A stretch of DNA of 34,047 nt from NCBI GenBank assembly GCA_003156595.1, contig PMHH01000125.1:55731-89777 (forward strand), read 5' to 3'. The notes under the pieces were generated by a model that was not told the DNA's origin, did not search any database, and saw only the letters and a program-made list of their open reading frames with translations. Source of the DNA: Acidimicrobiaceae bacterium. GTDB lineage: Bacteria; Actinomycetota; Acidimicrobiia; Acidimicrobiales; Palsa-688. How positions within the stretch are numbered: position 1 is the first letter of the stretch; each line of letters opens with the position of its first letter. Shown here in pieces: positions 30,370-34,047 of the stretch. The translations under genes and the position numbers were made by a program.

Positions 30370-33300
30370 ATGGCCCTGGTACAGGCGACGTCCCTCCGGT
30401 CCGACGCAGACGGCGCTGACGTGGCGTTCCATCCTGCCGTGGCCGAGTGGTTTCGGCGTCGCTTCCCGGACGGCCCGACCGCACCGCAGGCGCGCGGCTG
30501 GCCCTTGATCGCCGGCGGCCGCGACACCCTTATCGCGGCGCCGACCGGGTCCGGCAAGACGCTGGCCGGCTTCCTGGTGGCGATCGACTCCCTCTATCGC
30601 GCCCACCAGGCCGGCGAGAACGTGGAGGTCGGGGCCCGGGTGGTGTACGTGTCCCCACTGCGGGCGCTCGCCGTCGACATCGCCGAGAACCTGGAGCGTC
30701 CGCTAGCCGAGATCGCCGGGGTGGCTACCGAGATGGGGTTCACCCCGCCCCACATCCGGGTGGCAGTTCGCACCGGGGACACGAGCAGCGCCCAGCGGTC
30801 GGTCATGGTGCGCCGGCCGCCGAGTTTCGTGGTCACCACGCCAGAGTCGCTCTATCTTCTGGTCACCAGCGAGCGAGGGCGGGAGGCGCTGCGAACGGTC
30901 GAGACAGTGATCGTCGACGAGATCCACGCCGTGGCCCGCGACAAGCGGGGCGCCCACCTGGCGGTGACCCTGGAACGGCTGGAGGCGCTGTGCGATCAGC
31001 GGCCGATGCGCATCGGGCTGTCGGCGACGCAGCGCCCCATGGAGACCATCGGCCGGCTCCTCGTTGGCGACCGGCCGTTGCCGGCGACCGTGGATGTCGG
31101 ACACCAACGCCACGTCGATCTCGCTCTCGAGCTGCCCGATGGCGAGCTGGAGGCGGTGGCGTCCGCCGAGCAGATGTCGGACGTGCTCGACCGCATTGCC
31201 ACCCTGGTCGCCGAGCACCGCACCACCCTGGTGTTCGTCAACACCCGCCGGTTGGCGGAGCGGCTCGCCCACCAGCTCGGGGAGCGACTCGGCGACGACG
31301 TGGTGGCTGCTCACCACGGCAGCTTGTCCAAGGACCGGCGCCACCGCGTCGAGTCCCGGTTGCGGGCGGGAGACCTGCGGGCCCTAGTGGCCACCGCTTC
31401 GCTCGAGTTGGGCATCGACATCGGTCCCGTCGAGCTGGTCTGCCAGATCGGCTCACCGCGCAGCATCGCCACGTTCCTGCAACGGGTCGGTCGTTCCAAT
31501 CACAGTCGGGCCGGTACTCCCAAGGGCCGTCTGTACCCGCTGACCCGAGACGAACTGGTCGAGTGCGCCGCCCTGCTCGCGGCGGTTGCCGCCGGGCGGC
31601 TTGACACCATCCGTCTGGCCCGCCTTCCCCTCGACATCCTGGCTCAGCAGGTCATCGCCGAGGTGGCAGCCAAGGAGTGGGCGACGGCCGATTTGTTCGA
31701 TCTGGTCCGCCGGGCTGCCCCGTACCACGGACTCACCCGGGCCCAGTTCGACGAGGTCGTGGAGCTGGTCAGTCAGGGCATCGAGACCGGGCGCGGCAGG
31801 CGCGGCGCCTACCTCCATCACGACCGAGTCAACGGTGAGCTGCGTCCCCGCAAGGGCGCCCGGCTGGCCGCCGCGACGTCTGGCGGCGCCATCCCCGAGA
31901 CGGGTGACTACCGCGTCCTCGCCGACCCCGACGACATGCTGGTTGGGACGGTCAACGAGGACTGGGCTGTCGAATCGATGGCAGGCGACATCTTCCTGCT
32001 CGGTTCGCACTCCTGGCAGATCCGCCGGGTGGAACCGGGCGTGGTGCGGGTCCGTGACGCCGGCGACGCCCCGCCCACCGTGCCGTTCTGGATGGGCGAG
32101 GCGCCCGCCCGCACGGCCGAGCTGTCCGAAGAGGTTTCCCGGCTGCGCCATCGGGTCGACGAGTATCTGGCGGCCGGCGATCCGGACGGAGCGCGGCGCT
32201 GGCTGATCGACAAGTGTGGTATTGCCAGCGAGGCGGCGGTGATGATCCTTGACTATCTGGCGGTCGGGCGCGCCGCACTGGGTGCCATGCCGACCCAGGA
32301 GTGCCTGGTGTTGGAGCGCTTCTTCGACGACACCGGCGGTATGCAGCTCGTCGTTCACTCGCCGTACGGGGGCCGGATCAACCGGAGCCTGGGCCTGGCA
32401 CTGCGCAAGAAGTTCTGCCGGACGTTCAACTTCGAGCTGCAGGCGGCGGCCACCGATGACGCCATCGTGCTGTCGCTCGGCCCCCACCACAGCTTTCCGC
32501 TCGAAGAGGTAGCCCGCTACGTGTCGAGCCGGACCGTGCGCGACACCCTGGAGCACGCCATACTCGACTCCCCGATGTTCGCGGCCCGCTGGCGCTGGAA
32601 CCTCAACCGGTCGCTGATGGTGCTGCGGTTCCGCAACGGCCGGCGCAATCCGCCGCCCATCCAGCGCATGGAGTCCGACGACCTGTTCGCGGCCGTGTTC
32701 CCGCAGGCCGCGGCCTGCCAGGACAACGTCACCGGTCCCATCGAGATCCCCGATCATCTGCTCGTCCGGCAGACCATCGACGACACTCTCCACGAAGCCC
32801 TCGACGTCGACGGGCTCGGCCGCCTCCTGGAACGCATCGAGGCCGGAGAGGTCCGGGTGCACTGCTGCGACACCACCGAGCCGTCCGTGCTCGCCCACGA
32901 GATCGTCACCGCCCGCCCGTACGCCTTCCTCGACGATGAAGAATTTCAAAACAGGCGGACGAACGCCGTCAGGCTGCGCCGCGGCCTCAACGTCGATCTG
33001 GCGTCCATCGGCGCCCTCGATCCCGCGGCCATCGAGCAGGTGCACGCCGAGATCGTCCCTGACCCGGCTACCCCCGACGACCTCCACGATCTGCTGTCGT
33101 CGTTGGTCGCCGTCCCCGCCCGGAGCGGCTGGGCTCCTCTGTGGAGGGATCTGGTGGACCGCGGTCGGGCGCAGGTCATCGAGCACAACGGCATCGAGCT
33201 GTGGTGTACCACCGAAGCGCTCACCGATGTGCGGCTGGCCTTCGCCGGCGACGACGAGGCGTCAACCCGCCTGGTCCGCGGCCATCTCGAGCTCAGCGGG

Positions 33301-34047
33301 ATCACCACCGTCGACGGCCTCGCCGGCGCAACCGGGCTCGCTCCGAGCCGGGTGGCGGTCGCCCTGGCCGCCCTCCAGCACGGAGGGTTCGCCTTGCAAG
33401 GCCGCTACACCCCAACTGCGACGAGCACCGAGTGGGTCGCCCGGCGGCTGCTGGCCCGGATGCACGGCTACTCGCGGCGTTCCCGGCGCGACAGCGTGCA
33501 GACGGCGACCGCCCAGGACTTCATGAGGTTCCTCCTGCGCTGGCAGCACGTGGCCCCCGGCACGCAGCTCGCCGGTGACGCCGGCCTCGGCTCCGTCATT
33601 GAGCAGCTCCAAGGGTTCGAAGCCGCGGCCGTGGCGTGGGAACCCGAACTCCTGGCCCGACGGGTCCGCCACTACGACCCGGGCTGGCTCGACAGGCTGT
33701 GCCACGACGGCGAGGTGGCCTGGCTGCGCCTCAGCCCGCGGGCCCGCGCTGATGCCGACGGACCTGTCGGGGCGCCGTCCAAGGCCACGCCGATCGCGGT
33801 GGTGTTCAGGTCCGATCTGAGCTGGCTGTTGGCGGCCGCCCGGGCCGGCGCGCCCCCCGGCGAGCCGACAGTCGGCGCCACCGCCGAGATCATCGACAGC
33901 CTCCGCGAGCAGGGCGCGTCGTTTGCCTCGGACCTGGCTGTCGCGACCCGGCGCCTACCCGACGATGTCGAACGCGGCCTGTGGGACGGCGTGACTCGGG
34001 GCCTCATCATGTGCGACGGCTTCGGCGCCATCCGGGCCCGGGTGGCC
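30370..34047 (+). CDS. lhr: Lhr-family ATP-dependent DNA/RNA helicase, 3' end outside the window
   Basis: The frame is open from the ATG at 30370 to the last base of the window (1226 codons). It is a superfamily 2 helicase: Walker A APTGSGKT at 57-64, DEIH at 183-186, SAT at 218-220, and motif VI QRVGRSNH at 371-378. The long C-terminal extension contains the Lhr-core segments LARLPLDILAQQV and SPYGGRINRSLGLALRKK. Lhr proteins are about 1500 residues in actinobacteria and act as 3'-5' helicases in DNA repair, partly by induction after mitomycin damage, so roughly the last fifth is probably missing here. No ribosome-binding site is obvious before the ATG. The 51-base gap to the P450 operon leaves co-transcription open. 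Confidence 0.95.
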   Translation, partial: MALVQATSLRSDADGADVAFHPAVAEWFRRRFPDGPTAPQARGWPLIAGGRDTLIAAPTGSGKTLAGFLVAIDSLYRAHQAGENVEVGARVVYVSPLRALAVDIAENLERPLAEIAGVATEMGFTPPHIRVAVRTGDTSSAQRSVMVRRPPSFVVTTPESLYLLVTSERGREALRTVETVIVDEIHAVARDKRGAHLAVTLERLEALCDQRPMRIGLSATQRPMETIGRLLVGDRPLPATVDVGHQRHVDLALELPDGELEAVASAEQMSDVLDRIATLVAEHRTTLVFVNTRRLAERLAHQLGERLGDDVVAAHHGSLSKDRRHRVESRLRAGDLRALVATASLELGIDIGPVELVCQIGSPRSIATFLQRVGRSNHSRAGTPKGRLYPLTRDELVECAALLAAVAAGRLDTIRLARLPLDILAQQVIAEVAAKEWATADLFDLVRRAAPYHGLTRAQFDEVVELVSQGIETGRGRRGAYLHHDRVNGELRPRKGARLAAATSGGAIPETGDYRVLADPDDMLVGTVNEDWAVESMAGDIFLLGSHSWQIRRVEPGVVRVRDAGDAPPTVPFWMGEAPARTAELSEEVSRLRHRVDEYLAAGDPDGARRWLIDKCGIASEAAVMILDYLAVGRAALGAMPTQECLVLERFFDDTGGMQLVVHSPYGGRINRSLGLALRKKFCRTFNFELQAAATDDAIVLSLGPHHSFPLEEVARYVSSRTVRDTLEHAILDSPMFAARWRWNLNRSLMVLRFRNGRRNPPPIQRMESDDLFAAVFPQAAACQDNVTGPIEIPDHLLVRQTIDDTLHEALDVDGLGRLLERIEAGEVRVHCCDTTEPSVLAHEIVTARPYAFLDDEEFQNRRTNAVRLRRGLNVDLASIGALDPAAIEQVHAEIVPDPATPDDLHDLLSSLVAVPARSGWAPLWRDLVDRGRAQVIEHNGIELWCTTEALTDVRLAFAGDDEASTRLVRGHLELSGITTVDGLAGATGLAPSRVAVALAALQHGGFALQGRYTPTATSTEWVARRLLARMHGYSRRSRRDSVQTATAQDFMRFLLRWQHVAPGTQLAGDAGLGSVIEQLQGFEAAAVAWEPELLARRVRHYDPGWLDRLCHDGEVAWLRLSPRARADADGPVGAPSKATPIAVVFRSDLSWLLAAARAGAPPGEPTVGATAEIIDSLREQGASFASDLAVATRRLPDDVERGLWDGVTRGLIMCDGFGAIRARVA

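Noticed and set aside
31453-33186. Long open frame (577 codons) on the minus strand
   Set aside because: It lies entirely inside the lhr helicase gene, has no family motifs, and is rich in Gly, Arg, Val and Asp as expected for an antisense shadow in GC-rich DNA.

Overview
This is a contiguous stretch of a GC-rich chromosome. By eye roughly two thirds of bases are G or C; nothing was computed. GTG and TTG starts are frequent and stop/start overlaps of the ATGA type are common. The gene content fits a free-living, aerobic, catabolically versatile actinobacterium, perhaps of the Acidimicrobiia or mycobacterial-like lineages. It includes a Liv-type transporter with a CoA-transferase and acyl-CoA dehydrogenase, two P450s, an Mce-associated-like protein, a fused CydDC, GlxA, and an Lhr helicase. 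Genus cannot be fixed from the sequence alone. No tRNA, rRNA, CRISPR array, insertion sequence or phage gene was recognised.

Layout. (1) 1-5511: one tightly packed operon on the + strand. It holds the 3' end of livH, a fused livM-livF gene, livG, a family III CoA-transferase and an acyl-CoA dehydrogenase, with 4-base overlaps at three junctions. It probably imports a small carboxylate, transfers CoA to it and starts its oxidation. (2) 5528-6830: a strong vegetative-type promoter and an ACMSD-type amidohydrolase. (3) 6842-13095, minus strand: cydA-cydB-cydDC, the cytochrome bd quinol oxidase with its heterodimeric assembly transporter fused into one protein. (4) 13372-14927, minus strand: an isocitrate lyase/PEP mutase family lyase coupled (TAATG) to a SAM methyltransferase that appears to have lost its SAM-binding motif I by an internal deletion.

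(5) 15091-20526: single metabolic and regulatory genes. These are a PdxI/YdbC-like aldo/keto reductase, a TetR regulator, an HSL-type esterase, an ArsR-family regulator preceded by a perfect 16-bp palindrome, and a GlxA-type regulator. They are followed by two very small ORFs, one of them a 29-codon ORF with its own promoter and a 4-base overlap with a DUF2867-like gene. (6) 20590-22542: an apparently orphan D12-class DNA adenine methyltransferase and a nucleosidase with an in-frame tandem-repeat expansion. (7) 22723-24522: a large convergent hairpin, then a secreted seven-repeat PQQ-type beta-propeller protein on the minus strand.

(8) 24587-30318, plus strand, divergent from the propeller gene: a run of an exported 14-cysteine low-complexity protein, an Mce-associated-like membrane protein, a CYP125/CYP142-like P450, an Hsp20-like small protein, a second P450, a stand-alone cyclic-nucleotide-binding domain and a three-helix membrane protein. 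This is the least ordinary part of the window and the best candidate for an undescribed functional unit. (9) 30370-34047: a large Lhr-type helicase running off the right end.
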